NCBI RefSeq assembly: GCF_030816715.1
Contig: NZ_JAUSYH010000001.1
Coordinates: 3,720,001 to 3,784,000, forward strand
Source: Streptomyces achromogenes
GTDB lineage: Bacteria; Actinomycetota; Actinomycetes; Streptomycetales; Streptomycetaceae
DNA: 64,000 nucleotides
Direction: 5' to 3'
Every line of letters begins with the position of its first letter. Within the stretch, counting starts at the first letter, position 1. The notes under the pieces were generated by a model. It made no database searches and had not been told where the DNA came from. It saw only the letters and a program-made list of their open reading frames with translations. The position numbers were made by a program, and so were the translations under genes. This document shows positions 33,545 to 44,562 of this stretch, piece after piece.

Positions 33545-34993
33545 GTGAGCGCCATTCGCCCGGCAGCCGTCGTCGTACTCGCAGCGGGTGAGGGCACCCG
33601 TATGAAGTCGGCCATACCGAAGGTCCTCCACGAGCTCTGCGGCCGCAGCCTCGTGGGCCACGTGCTGGCCGCCGCCCGTGAGCTGGACCCCGAGAACCTG
33701 GTCGTGGTGGTCGGACACGCACGCGAGAAGGTCACCGCGCACCTCGCCGAGGTCGACGCCGCCGTGCGCACCGCCGTGCAGGAGGAGCAGAACGGCACCG
33801 GGCACGCCGTGCGGATGGGGCTCGAGCAGCTGGGCGGCGGTGTGGACGGCACGGTGGTGGTGGTGTGCGGCGACACCCCGTTGCTGACGGGTGCGACGCT
33901 GGCGGAGCTGGCCGCGACGCATCACGCGGACGGCAACGCGGTCACCGTGCTGTCCGCCGAGGTGCCGGATGCGACGGGGTACGGGCGGATCGTGCGGGAC
34001 GAGGCTTCCGGGGCCGTGACGGCGATCGTCGAGCACAAGGACGCGGATGACGCGGTGCTGTCGATCCGGGAGATCAATTCCGGGGTGTTCGCGTTCGACG
34101 GGCAGCTGCTCGCGGACGCGTTGAAGAAGGTGCGCACGGACAACAGTCAGGGTGAGGAGTACCTGACGGACGTCCTGGGGATTCTGCGTGAGGCCGGTCA
34201 CCGGGTGGGTGCGTCGGTGGCCGCCGATCACCGGGAGATCGCCGGGATCAACAACCGGGTGCAGCTGAGCGAGGCGCGTCGGATCCTGAACGACCGGTTG
34301 CTGACCGCGGCGATGCTGTCGGGGGTGACGGTGATCGACCCGGCGACGACGTGGGTGGACGTCACGGTGACGTTCGAGCGGGACGCGGTGGTGCATCCGG
34401 GTACGCAGCTGCACGGGAGCACGCACATCGGCGAGGGTGCCGAGGTCGGTCCGAACAGCCGGCTGACGGACACGGTGGTCGGTGCGGGGGCCCGGGTCGA
34501 CAACACGGTGTCCAACGACTCGGAGATCGGGGCGGGCGCGTCGGTGGGGCCGTTCGCGTATCTGCGTCCCGGTACGCGGCTGGGGACGAAGAGCAAGATC
34601 GGTACGTTCGTGGAGGCGAAGAACGCGTCGCTGGGTGAGGGGACGAAGGTTCCGCACCTGTCGTACGTGGGTGACGCGACGATCGGCGAGTACAGCAACA
34701 TCGGCGCGGCGAGCGTGTTCGTGAACTACGACGGGGAGAGCAAGCACCACACCACCGTCGGCTCGCACTGCAAGACGGGTTCGGACAACATGTTTGTGGC
34801 TCCGGTCACGGTCGGGGACGGCGCGTACACCGCGGCCGGGTCCGTGATCACGAAGGATGTGCCGCCCGGTTCGCTGGCCGTGGCCCGTGGTCAGCAGCGG
34901 AATATCGAGGGCTGGGTGGCCCGTAAGCGTCCGGGCAGCGCGGCGGCGAAGGCGGCCGAGGCGGCGTCCCGCCAGGGCGAGAGCGGGAGCTGA
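33545..34993 (+). CDS. glmU: Bifunctional GlcN-1-P acetyltransferase / UDP-GlcNAc pyrophosphorylase
   Basis: 482 aa, GTG start with GAAGGG upstream. It makes UDP-N-acetylglucosamine for peptidoglycan in the cytoplasm. The N-terminal nucleotidyltransferase has VVLAAGEGTRMKSAIPKVLHELCG, QNGTGHA and VVCGDTPLL. The C-terminal half is a left-handed beta helix of hexapeptide repeats (GAEVGPNSRL, GAGASVGPFAYLRPGT, IGTFVEAKNA, VPHLSYVGDATIGEYSNIGA, NYDGESKHHTTVGSH) with the acetyltransferase residues. A short Ala/Arg-rich tail (AAAKAAEAASRQGESGS) is typical of actinobacteria. Followed by prsA. Confidence 0.98.
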   Translation: MSAIRPAAVVVLAAGEGTRMKSAIPKVLHELCGRSLVGHVLAAARELDPENLVVVVGHAREKVTAHLAEVDAAVRTAVQEEQNGTGHAVRMGLEQLGGGVDGTVVVVCGDTPLLTGATLAELAATHHADGNAVTVLSAEVPDATGYGRIVRDEASGAVTAIVEHKDADDAVLSIREINSGVFAFDGQLLADALKKVRTDNSQGEEYLTDVLGILREAGHRVGASVAADHREIAGINNRVQLSEARRILNDRLLTAAMLSGVTVIDPATTWVDVTVTFERDAVVHPGTQLHGSTHIGEGAEVGPNSRLTDTVVGAGARVDNTVSNDSEIGAGASVGPFAYLRPGTRLGTKSKIGTFVEAKNASLGEGTKVPHLSYVGDATIGEYSNIGAASVFVNYDGESKHHTTVGSHCKTGSDNMFVAPVTVGDGAYTAAGSVITKDVPPGSLAVARGQQRNIEGWVARKRPGSAAAKAAEAASRQGESGS

Positions 34994-35127
34994 CCGGAAA
35001 CGGGCGCGTCGAACACGGCGTACCGTGATAAGTGCACACCCGCACCTACCAGCTGAGACGTCCTTGTCGCGCCCAGCGGCGAAGGGTTCTCGACATCCAG
35101 CTGAGACACCTCTGAGGAGACAGTGCT

Positions 35128-36102
35128 GTGACCGGGATCAAGACGACCGGCGAGAAGAAGATGATGTTCTTCTCCGGCCGCGCCCACCCCGAGCTTGCCG
35201 AGGAGGTCGCCCACCAGCTGGGTGTCGGGGTCGTCCCGACGAAGGCCTTCGATTTCGCCAACGGTGAGATCTATGTTCGCTACCAGGAGTCCGCGCGCGG
35301 TGCGGACTGCTTCCTGATCCAGAGCCACACGGCTCCGATCAACAAGTGGATCATGGAGCAGTTGATCATGATCGATGCGCTGAAGCGGGCTTCCGCGCGT
35401 TCGATCACCGTGATCGTGCCGTTCTACGGCTATGCGCGTCAGGACAAGAAGCACCGTGGGCGTGAGCCGATCTCGGCGCGGCTGATCGCCGATCTGATGA
35501 AGACGGCGGGTGCGCACCGGATCCTGACCGTGGATCTGCACACGGACCAGATCCAGGGGTTCTTCGACGGTCCGGTGGACCACCTGTTCGCGCTGCCGCT
35601 GCTGGCGGACTACGTGGGGCAGAAGGTGGACCGCGACAAGCTGACGGTGGTGTCGCCGGACGCGGGCCGGGTGCGGGTGGCGGACCGCTGGTGCGACCGT
35701 CTGGGCGCGCCGCTGGCGATCGTGCACAAGCGGCGTGACAAGGACGTGGCGAACCAGGTGACGGTCCACGAGGTCGTGGGCGAGGTCAAGGGCCGTGTCT
35801 GTGTTCTCGTGGACGACATGATCGACACGGGTGGCACGATCTGTGCGGCCGCGGACGCGTTGTTCGCGCATGGTGCGGAGGACGTCATAGTGACGGCGAC
35901 GCACGGTGTGCTGTCGGGTCCGGCGGCGGATCGTCTGAAGAACTCGAAGGTGAGTGAGTTCGTGTTCACGAACACGCTTCCGACGCCGGGTGAGCTGGAA
36001 GTGGACAAGATCACGGTGTTGTCGATCGCTCCGACGATCGCGAACGCGGTGCGTGAGGTGTTCGAGGACGGTTCGGTGACGAGCCTGTTCGACGAGCAGT
36101 GA
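35128..36102 (+). CDS. prsA: Ribose-phosphate pyrophosphokinase
   Basis: 324 aa, GTG start with GAGGAGA seven to eight bases upstream. It makes PRPP from ribose-5-phosphate and ATP for nucleotide, His and Trp synthesis. Motifs: FANGEIYVRYQESARGADCF; YGYARQDKKHRGREPISARL (ATP site); DLHTDQIQGFFD; SPDAGRVRVADRW; and the PRPP loop VLVDDMIDTGGTI. A catalytic flexible loop (KRRDKD) is present. The 134-bp gap from glmU contains the small palindrome CACGGCGTACCGTG; co-transcription with glmU is likely but not certain. Confidence 0.98.
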   Translation: MTGIKTTGEKKMMFFSGRAHPELAEEVAHQLGVGVVPTKAFDFANGEIYVRYQESARGADCFLIQSHTAPINKWIMEQLIMIDALKRASARSITVIVPFYGYARQDKKHRGREPISARLIADLMKTAGAHRILTVDLHTDQIQGFFDGPVDHLFALPLLADYVGQKVDRDKLTVVSPDAGRVRVADRWCDRLGAPLAIVHKRRDKDVANQVTVHEVVGEVKGRVCVLVDDMIDTGGTICAAADALFAHGAEDVIVTATHGVLSGPAADRLKNSKVSEFVFTNTLPTPGELEVDKITVLSIAPTIANAVREVFEDGSVTSLFDEQ

Positions 36103-36153
36103 CGGCTGCCTTCCGGGGCAGGTTCTAGTACGACAGGGCTAGATCGATTTCGT

Positions 36154-36316
36154 GTACGGCCTTCCCGCTGCGTAAGCTGTGACAGTTGCTCGGCGAGGGA
36201 GGCCGTACGCGTGTGTGTGGCGCGTGTGTACGGCGGTCCGTTATCGACGCGCTCTTCGTAGCAGGCCGATGGTTTGGCCGGGTGACCACCTTTCCCCCGT
36301 TCTACGAGGAGTGAAC
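36154..36316 (+). promoter_or_regulatory. Leader of rplY with mutually exclusive stems
   Basis: GGCCGTAC at 36201-36208 can pair with GTACGGCC at 36154-36161 upstream or, through GCCGTAC, with GTACGGC at 36228-36234 downstream. The two hairpins exclude each other, the arrangement expected of an attenuator or a regulated leader. The downstream half is rich in GTGTGT. Whether transcription starts upstream of 36154 is unknown. Confidence 0.45.
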
Positions 36317-36901
36317 ATGGCTGAGCTGAAGCTTGCCGCCGAGTCCCGGACCGAGTTCGGCAAGGGCGCTGCCCGTCGTATCCGTCGTGCCAACAAGGTT
36401 CCGGCCGTGGTGTACGGCCACGGTGCCGACCCGGTGCACATCACGCTGCCGGGCCACGAGCTCCAGCTCGCGCTGCGTACCCCGAACGTGCTGCTCAGCC
36501 TGGAGATCGAGGGCAAGACGCAGCTGGCGATCCCGAAGGCCGTCCAGCGTGACGCGATCAAGGGCTTCCTGGACCACGTCGACCTGCTTCTCGTGAAGCG
36601 CGGCGAGAAGGTCAACGTCGAGGTCTACGTGCACACCGAGGGTGACCTGGCGCCGGGCGCCTACCTGCTCGAGCACGTGCTGAGCACGCTGACGGTCGAG
36701 GCCGAGGCGACGCACATCCCGGAGTCGGTCACGGTCTCCATCGAGGGTCTCGAGGCCGGTGCCTCGATCCTGGCCAAGGACATCCCGCTGCCCAAGGGCA
36801 CGACGCTGGCGATCGACGAGGACGCGGTCGTCCTTCAGGTCCTGGCCGCTCAGGCGGAGGAGGCCCCGGCGGAGGCCGAGGCCGAGGCCACCGAGGCCTG
36901 A
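36317..36901 (+). CDS. rplY: Large-subunit ribosomal protein bL25, CTC form
   Basis: 194 aa, ATG with GAGGAG eight bases upstream. The N-terminal L25 domain (ESRTEFGKGAARRIRRANKVPAVVYGHGADPVHITLPGHEL) binds 5S rRNA. The C-terminal TL5/CTC domain (HIPESVTVSIEGLEAGASILAKDIPLPKGTTL) is present, making this the long CTC form known as a general stress protein. The tail is acidic Ala/Glu repeats. It is preceded by a leader with alternative stems and followed by pth, as in most actinobacteria. Confidence 0.98.
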   Translation: MAELKLAAESRTEFGKGAARRIRRANKVPAVVYGHGADPVHITLPGHELQLALRTPNVLLSLEIEGKTQLAIPKAVQRDAIKGFLDHVDLLLVKRGEKVNVEVYVHTEGDLAPGAYLLEHVLSTLTVEAEATHIPESVTVSIEGLEAGASILAKDIPLPKGTTLAIDEDAVVLQVLAAQAEEAPAEAEAEATEA

Positions 36902-36972
36902 TTTTCCCGGTATCTCGTTTCGTCGGCCGCCGCTCCCTTCGGGGGGCGGCGGTCTGCGCGTATCAAGGAGAC

Positions 36973-37575
36973 ATGCAGGTGACGACCGATGCGAACGCGC
37001 CGTGGCTGATCGTGGGTCTCGGCAATCCGGGTCCGGAGTACGCGATGAACCGGCACAACGTGGGTTTCATGGCTGCCGATCTGCTGGCCACGCGGATCGG
37101 GGGGCGGTTCAAGCGGGCGGGGAAGGCGCAGGCGCAGGTGGTGGAGGGCCGGATCGGTCCGCCGGGGGTGGGGAGCCGGCGGGTGGTGCTGGCGAAGCCG
37201 ATGTCGTTCATGAACCTGTCGGGTGGTCCGGTGAACGCGTTGCGGGACTTCTACAAGGTGCCGCTGGCGAACGTGGTGGCGGTGCATGACGAGCTGGACA
37301 TCGACTACGGCGTGCTGCGGTTGAAGCTGGGCGGCGGTGACAACGGGCACAACGGTCTGAAGTCGATGACGAAGGCGATGGGTGCGGAGTACCACCGGGT
37401 GCGGTTCGGGATCGGGCGTCCGCCGGGGCGGATGCAGGTGGCGGACTTCGTGCTGAAGGATTTCTCGTCGGCGGAGCGCAAGGAGCTGGACTACTTCGTG
37501 GACCGGGCGGCGGACGCGGTGGAGGCGTTGGTGCTGGAGGGTCTGGAGCGGGCGCAAAGCACGTACAACTCCTGA
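36973..37575 (+). CDS. pth: Peptidyl-tRNA hydrolase
   Basis: 200 aa, ATG with a full AAGGAG six to seven bases upstream. It recycles peptidyl-tRNAs released from stalled ribosomes. Motifs: LIVGLGNPGPEYAMNRHNVGF (with the catalytic His), KPMSFMNLSGGPV, VAVHDELDIDYG, GGGDNGHNGLKSM and YHRVRFGIGRPPG. All conserved residues are intact. It follows rplY by 71 bp. Confidence 0.98.
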   Translation: MQVTTDANAPWLIVGLGNPGPEYAMNRHNVGFMAADLLATRIGGRFKRAGKAQAQVVEGRIGPPGVGSRRVVLAKPMSFMNLSGGPVNALRDFYKVPLANVVAVHDELDIDYGVLRLKLGGGDNGHNGLKSMTKAMGAEYHRVRFGIGRPPGRMQVADFVLKDFSSAERKELDYFVDRAADAVEALVLEGLERAQSTYNS

Positions 37576-37616
37576 CTTGTCACCCGCGGAGGTTGACGTT
37601 GGTTCAGTGATGGCTG

Positions 37617-38201
37617 ATGATCCCGGCCATGTCTGGCTCTGCAGTCTCGTCGCATCGCCGTGCGGGTCCGTCCGGGAAGCACTCGGCCAAGAGGTCCGGC
37701 CGGGGTGCGGGCGGGGGCCGGGGTGCGGCGGGGGGTTCCGTCTCCGTGGCGGTGCTGCGGTTCGGGCGGTTCGCGGTGATGGGTGCGCTCGCGGTGCTGA
37801 TCCTGGTGGCGGGGGTGTGGGGTTCCTGGGGTTCGGCGCAGCACGTGATGCTGACGAAGGGGCGGGAGCAGGGCACGGTCGAGGTGACGGGGTGTGCCGG
37901 GGGGAGGTGTGCGGGGCCGTACACGCCGTTGTCGGCGGGGTCGACTGCGCGGGCACGGGTGGTGCTGGATCAGTCGGTGGCGGTGCGCGAGGGGCGGACG
38001 TACACGGTGGTGCTGAAGCCGGGCGGTGATCGTGCGGTGCGTTCGGGGCCGGCGGGGGTGTTGTACGCGTGGGTGCCGTTCGGTGGGGCGTTGTTGTTGG
38101 CGTCGGTGGTGGTGGCGGGGGGTCTGGGTCGGGTGCGGGCGGGTTGGGTGCTGGCGGGGTCGGGGGTGGCGTTGCTGACGGCGGCGTTCGTGACGGTGTG
38201 A
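37617..38201 (+). CDS. Membrane protein of unknown function
   Basis: 194 aa or slightly fewer (ATG 37617 or 37629). The N-terminus is basic and Gly/Ser-rich (SSHRRAGPSGKHSAKRSGRGAGGGRG). Then one membrane helix (RFAVMGALAVLILVAGVWGSWGS), an external loop with a CAGGRC motif that could form a disulfide, and two further helices (YAWVPFGGALLLASVVVAGGL and GWVLAGSGVALLTAAFV). The same position after pth is held by similar proteins in Streptomyces. I do not recognise a function. It converges on ppc across a hairpin. Confidence 0.82.
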   Translation: MIPAMSGSAVSSHRRAGPSGKHSAKRSGRGAGGGRGAAGGSVSVAVLRFGRFAVMGALAVLILVAGVWGSWGSAQHVMLTKGREQGTVEVTGCAGGRCAGPYTPLSAGSTARARVVLDQSVAVREGRTYTVVLKPGGDRAVRSGPAGVLYAWVPFGGALLLASVVVAGGLGRVRAGWVLAGSGVALLTAAFVTV

Positions 38202-38213
38202 GCGGGGACGGGT

Positions 38214-38255
38214 GAGGGGCGCCTGCGGGTCCGTGCGGACTCGGGGGCGCCCCTC
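38214..38255. terminator. Bidirectional terminator between the membrane protein gene and ppc
   Basis: GAGGGGCGCC at 38214-38223 pairs with GGCGCCCCTC at 38246-38255, with a smaller stem (GTCCG/CGGAC) inside the loop. Confidence 0.8.
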
Positions 38256-38283
38256 GTGCTGTGTCGTGGTGTGGGGGGTGGGG

Positions 38284-41013
<2,730 letters not shown>

Positions 41014-41184
41014 AGGTGCGGCTCCTTGCAGTGTTGAAGCTCGTCCAAGAGGGAACTCGGACATCCTCCCCGCGGGCAGGCGTCGCATACGGGGTCGGAC
41101 ATCCGGGAAGAAAACTAAGCGGACCGCGCTGTCCGACCGGTTCCAAGGATAGGTGTCTGTGGGGACGCGCAGGTCGGCGGGCTC

Positions 41185-41266
41185 TTGCCGCGAGGCGGCG
41201 CACTGCCATACTTACGATGCCGTAGGTTACGGGACCGTAGGAAGTACCGTGCGGTTCCGGCGGTAC
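41185..41266 (+). promoter_or_regulatory. Desaturase promoter with tandem palindromic operators
   Basis: A -35-like TTGCCG (41185-41190) and -10-like CATACT (41207-41212) are 16 bp apart. Immediately after lie TACGATGCCGTA (41213-41224) and TACGGGACCGTA (41228-41239), both TACG-N4-CGTA palindromes with centres 15 bp apart. A further inverted repeat, GTACCG...CGGTAC, follows (41244-41266). The palindromes overlap the expected start of transcription and are good candidates for the TetR regulator encoded after the desaturase gene. Confidence 0.65.
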
Positions 41267-41304
41267 GGCTTCTCCCTCATTCCCATACCCCCCAGGGGAC
41301 GCGC

Positions 41305-42315
41305 ATGACCACAGGCTCCAACGTGATCGAAGACCCTTCCAAGGCACCCGACGACAGCACAGCGCCGCTCGCCACTCTCGGTGGTGAGCAGAAGCGTTCG
41401 ATCGAGCAGATCTCCTTGCTGCTCTTCATCGTCGTCCCGTTCCTGGCCGTGCTGGCGGCCTTGCCGCTGGCCTGGGGATGGGGGGTGAGCTGGCTGGACC
41501 TCGGGCTGATGGTCTTCATGTACTTCCTCGGCTGCCACGGCATCACGATCGGCTTCCACCGCTACTTCACGCACGGTTCGTTCAAGGCGAAGCGGCCGTT
41601 GCGGATCGCGTTGGCGGTCATGGGTTCGATGGCCGTGGAGGGCCCGCTGGTGCGTTGGGTGGCGGACCATCGCAAGCACCACAAGTTCTCCGACGCGGAG
41701 GGCGACCCGCATTCGCCGTGGCGGTTCGGGGAGACGGTCCCGGCGCTGGTGAAGGGCCTGTGGTGGGCCCATATCGCCTGGATGTTCGACGAGGAGCAGA
41801 CCTCGCAGGAGAAGTACGCGCCGGACCTGATCAAGGATCCGGCGATCCGTGCGATCTCGCGCCAGTTCATCCTGTTCACGGTGGTGTCGCTGGCGATTCC
41901 GCCGCTGGTGGGCGGGCTGGTGACGATGTCCTGGTGGGGCGCGTTCACGGCGTTCTTCTGGGGTTCGCTGGTGCGGGTGGCCCTGCTGCACCACGTGACG
42001 TGGTCCATCAACTCGATCTGTCACGCGGTGGGCAAGCGTCCGTTCAAGTCGCGGGACCGCTCCGGCAACGTGTGGTGGCTGGCGGTCCTGTCCTGCGGCG
42101 AGTCCTGGCACAACCTGCACCACGCCGATCCGACGTCGGCGCGGCACGGGGTGATGCGGGGGCAGGTGGACTCCTCGGCCCGGTTTATCCGGTGGTTCGA
42201 GATGCTCGGCTGGGCGTACGACGTGCGCTGGCCGTCACGCTCGCGTATCGATTCACGCCGTATCACGGACGGGGACGGCTCCCGGCAGGGGAAGGCGGCC
42301 GCCGAGGCTGCATGA
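41305..42315 (+). CDS. Acyl-CoA (stearoyl-type) delta-9 fatty acid desaturase
   Basis: 336 aa from the ATG at 41305 (AGGGGAC upstream). It is an integral membrane di-iron enzyme that introduces a cis double bond into saturated acyl chains. Its three His boxes are HRYFTH, HRKHH and SWHNLHH. It has about four hydrophobic spans (LLLFIVVPFLAVLAALPL, LGLMVFMYFLGCHGITIGF, FILFTVVSLAIPPLVGGLV, WWGAFTAFFWGSLVRVAL). Its stop overlaps the start of the TetR regulator gene as ATGA, so the two are co-transcribed and probably form a feedback loop that sets membrane fluidity. Confidence 0.95.
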   Translation: MTTGSNVIEDPSKAPDDSTAPLATLGGEQKRSIEQISLLLFIVVPFLAVLAALPLAWGWGVSWLDLGLMVFMYFLGCHGITIGFHRYFTHGSFKAKRPLRIALAVMGSMAVEGPLVRWVADHRKHHKFSDAEGDPHSPWRFGETVPALVKGLWWAHIAWMFDEEQTSQEKYAPDLIKDPAIRAISRQFILFTVVSLAIPPLVGGLVTMSWWGAFTAFFWGSLVRVALLHHVTWSINSICHAVGKRPFKSRDRSGNVWWLAVLSCGESWHNLHHADPTSARHGVMRGQVDSSARFIRWFEMLGWAYDVRWPSRSRIDSRRITDGDGSRQGKAAAEAA

Positions 42316-42998
42316 TTGACGGCGTGGCGACCGATCCCAGCAGTAACTCCAGTCCCAGCAGTGATGTGAAGCCGCGGCGCGCACGGCGCACCCGCATGAC
42401 GGGGGCCGAGCGCCGGGAGCAGTTGCTGGAGATCGGTCGCACCCTGTTCGCGGCGAAGGGCTTCGAGGGCACGTCGGTGGAGGAGATCGCGGCGAAGGCC
42501 GGGGTGTCCAAGCCGGTGGTGTACGAGCACTTCGGCGGCAAGGAGGGGCTGTACGCGGTCGTCGTGGACCGGGAGATGCGCCGGCTGCTGGACATGGTCA
42601 CGTCGTCGTTGACGGCGGGCCATCCGCGTGAGCTTCTCGAGCAGGCGGCGTTCGCGCTGCTGGACTACATCGAGGAGTACACGGACGGTTTCCGCATTCT
42701 GGTGCGGGACTCCCCCATCCCGCAGTCGACGGGGTCCTTCGCGTCGCTGATCTCGGACATCGCGACGCAGGTGGAGGACATTCTGGGCCGCGAGTTCAAG
42801 AACCGCGGCTTCGACCCGAAACTGGCGCCTCTGTACGCGCAGGCCCTGGTCGGGATGGTCGCGCTGACCGGTCAGTGGTGGCTGGACGTGCGCCGGCCGA
42901 AGAAGGCCGAGGTGGCGGCGCACCTGGTGAACCTGTCCTGGCACGGCCTGGACGGTATGGAGGCCAAGCCGCGGCTGATCGGGCACCGCAAGAGCTGA
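42312..42998 (+). CDS. TetR-family regulator of the desaturase operon
   Basis: 228 aa from the ATG overlapping the desaturase stop; GTG 42324 is an alternative. After a Ser/Asn- and Arg-rich leader comes the TetR DNA-binding domain: REQLLEIGRTLFAAKGFEGTSVEEIAAKAGVSKPVVYEHFGGKEGLYAVVVDRE. The ligand domain (LLDYIEEYTDGFRILVRDSPIP, FASLISDIATQVEDIL, LYAQALVGMVALTGQWWLD) is typical of lipid-related TetR proteins. Co-transcription and the tandem palindromes in the desaturase promoter suggest autoregulation, with an acyl-CoA as possible ligand; that is inference. Confidence 0.92.
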   Translation: MIDGVATDPSSNSSPSSDVKPRRARRTRMTGAERREQLLEIGRTLFAAKGFEGTSVEEIAAKAGVSKPVVYEHFGGKEGLYAVVVDREMRRLLDMVTSSLTAGHPRELLEQAAFALLDYIEEYTDGFRILVRDSPIPQSTGSFASLISDIATQVEDILGREFKNRGFDPKLAPLYAQALVGMVALTGQWWLDVRRPKKAEVAAHLVNLSWHGLDGMEAKPRLIGHRKS

Positions 42999-43016
42999 GC
43001 CGCCCGGCACGACCGG

Positions 43017-43067
43017 CGCACGCGGCAGGCCCCCCGGTCCTTTGGGACGGGGGGCCTGCCGCGTGCG
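43017..43067. terminator. 20-bp perfect bidirectional terminator hairpin
   Basis: Arms 43017-43036 and 43048-43067 are perfectly complementary over 20 bp, around an 11-base loop with a TTT. It sits between the convergent TetR and CsbD-family genes. Confidence 0.92.
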
Positions 43068-43077
43068 CGGACCGGGC

Positions 43078-43251
43078 TCAGTGCTTGAAGACGTCCTTGG
43101 TCTTCTCCTTGGCCTGCCGGGCGTCGCCCTTCGCCTGGTCGGCGCGGCCCTCGGCCTCGAGCCTCTCGTTGCCCACGGCGCGCCCGACCGTTTCCTTCGC
43201 CTTGCCCTTGGCCTGTTCCATCTTCGCCTTGGACTTCTGCTCGCCTGCCAC
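43078..43251 (-). CDS. CsbD-family stress protein
   Basis: 57 aa from the GTG at 43251 (GGGAG nine bases upstream): a highly charged helical protein containing EQAKGKAKETVGRAVGN, LEAEGRADQAKGDARQA and KTKDVFKH. This is the CsbD pattern: a general-stress-induced small cytoplasmic protein of unknown biochemical role. It ends just inside the strong hairpin it shares with the TetR gene. Confidence 0.88.
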   Translation of the reverse strand: MAGEQKSKAKMEQAKGKAKETVGRAVGNERLEAEGRADQAKGDARQAKEKTKDVFKH

Positions 43252-43351
43252 TGTCCATCACTCCCAGTCAGGTCTGCGTGTGGTCTGTTCTTTGCGAGTG
43301 ACCCGCCTGACGCCCGTCAAACCCGCCCGCCCCTCGCATGCCGTGCCGCTC

Positions 43352-43735
43352 TCACGGCTCCGCGCCCGCCCCAGGCGGGTCGGGTTCCAGGAACTCCAGC
43401 CGGTTGCCGACGGGGTCCAGGGCGTAGAAACGGCGGTGTCCGGGCAGCGCGTCGTCCCACTCGACGCGGACGCCGTGGTGCGCCAGCCGGGCCGCGTACG
43501 CCTCGATGCCGGTGACCCGCAGCCCGGGGTGGGCCTTGCGGGAGGGCCGGAAGCCGGGCTCGACGCCCAGGTGGAGCTGGACGGCGCCGGCCTGGAACCA
43601 GCATCCGCCGCGCGCGGCGAGCGCCGGCGGTTTGGGGATCTCGGTCATGCCGAGGGCGCCGGTGTAGAAGGGGCGCACGAGGTCTTCGGAGCCGGGCGGG
43701 GCGGCGAGCTGGACGTGGTCGACGGCGGTCAGCAT
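43352..43735 (-). CDS. VOC-family (glyoxalase/dioxygenase fold) protein
   Basis: 127 aa, ATG at 43735. DHVQLAAPPGSEDLVRPFYTGALGM, GGCWFQAGAVQLHLGVEP, AHPGLRVTGIEAYAARLAHHGV and RFYALDPVGNRLEFLEP are the two beta-alpha-beta-beta-beta halves of the VOC fold. The metal-site-like His (DHVQ), His (LHLG) and Glu (LEFLE) are present. Its start overlaps the end of the methyltransferase gene by seven bases, so the two are co-translated. The substrate cannot be predicted. Confidence 0.9.
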   Translation of the reverse strand: MLTAVDHVQLAAPPGSEDLVRPFYTGALGMTEIPKPPALAARGGCWFQAGAVQLHLGVEPGFRPSRKAHPGLRVTGIEAYAARLAHHGVRVEWDDALPGHRRFYALDPVGNRLEFLEPDPPGAGAEP

Positions 43736-44538
43736 GCCGGGCCGCCGTTCTTCGTGGCCACGGCGAACAGGCGGCAGAACGGCAGGACGGTGCCGTGGGG
43801 CGTGCTCGGGTAGGCCTCGCGGAGCAGGTCGCGGTAGGCGGTGGTGAAGGCGTCGCGGGCTTCGGGGTCGTCGGCGAGGGCGTCGAGGACGGGGCGCAGG
43901 CCGGTGCCCCTGACCCAGTCGAGGACGGGGTCCTCGCCCTGGAGGACGTGCAGGTAGGTGGTGGTCCAGACGTCGGTGGTGCAGCCGGGGCGGGTCAGCC
44001 GGTCGAGGTAGAGGCCGGGGTCGTGGACGGAGTCCTCGCGACGCAGGACATGGCGGAGTCGGCTCTTCCAGCGGGGGCTGCCGGCGAGGCCGCGCATGAG
44101 GGCGTGCAGGGGTGCGTCGGTGTTGTGCGGGACCTGGAGGGCGAGGGTGCCGCCGGGGGCGAGGCCGTCGAGCCAGCCGGGGAGGGCGTCGAGGTGGCCG
44201 GGGACCCATTGGAGGGCGGCGTTCGACACGAGCAGGTCGTAGGTCTCGGGGGGTGTCCAGTCGGTGAGGTCGGCGTGGGCGAAGTCGAGGCGCGGGCCGG
44301 CGTGGGCGGCGGCGTCGGCGAGCATCTGCGGGGAGTTGTCGTAGCCGGTGATGTGGGCGGTGGGCCAGCGGTCGGCGAGGAGTGCGGTGACGTTGCCGGC
44401 CCCGCAGCCGAGGTCGCCGATGCGGGGCGGGTCGCCGGGCAGGTCGGGGACGCGGGCGAGGAGGTCGGTGAAGGGGCGGGCGCGGTGGCCGGCGTGACGC
44501 AGGTACTGGGCGGGGTCCCAGGTGGGGTTGGTCGTCAT
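43729..44538 (-). CDS. tam: Trans-aconitate 2-methyltransferase-like SAM enzyme
   Basis: 269 aa from the ATG at 44538 (GGGGGA 11 bases upstream); GTG 44547 adds three codons. The class I SAM domain has IGDLGCGAGNVTALLADRWP (motif I), ITGYDNSPQML, LDFAHADLTDW and YDLLVSNAALQWVPGHL. The last, with QVPHNTDAPLHALM, is typical of trans-aconitate methyltransferases, which detoxify trans-aconitate by esterification. The gene is divergent from a marR gene and shares an operator-bearing intergenic region with it, so control by that regulator is likely. Confidence 0.88.
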   Translation of the reverse strand: MTTNPTWDPAQYLRHAGHRARPFTDLLARVPDLPGDPPRIGDLGCGAGNVTALLADRWPTAHITGYDNSPQMLADAAAHAGPRLDFAHADLTDWTPPETYDLLVSNAALQWVPGHLDALPGWLDGLAPGGTLALQVPHNTDAPLHALMRGLAGSPRWKSRLRHVLRREDSVHDPGLYLDRLTRPGCTTDVWTTTYLHVLQGEDPVLDWVRGTGLRPVLDALADDPEARDAFTTAYRDLLREAYPSTPHGTVLPFCRLFAVATKNGGPAC

Positions 44539-44562
44539 GCCCGTCACTGTCCCCCGGCATTT

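Noticed and set aside
37577..38029. Overlapping frame starting just after pth
   Set aside because: The alternative frame at 37617 encodes three good membrane helices, while this one is Gly/Ala-rich without features.
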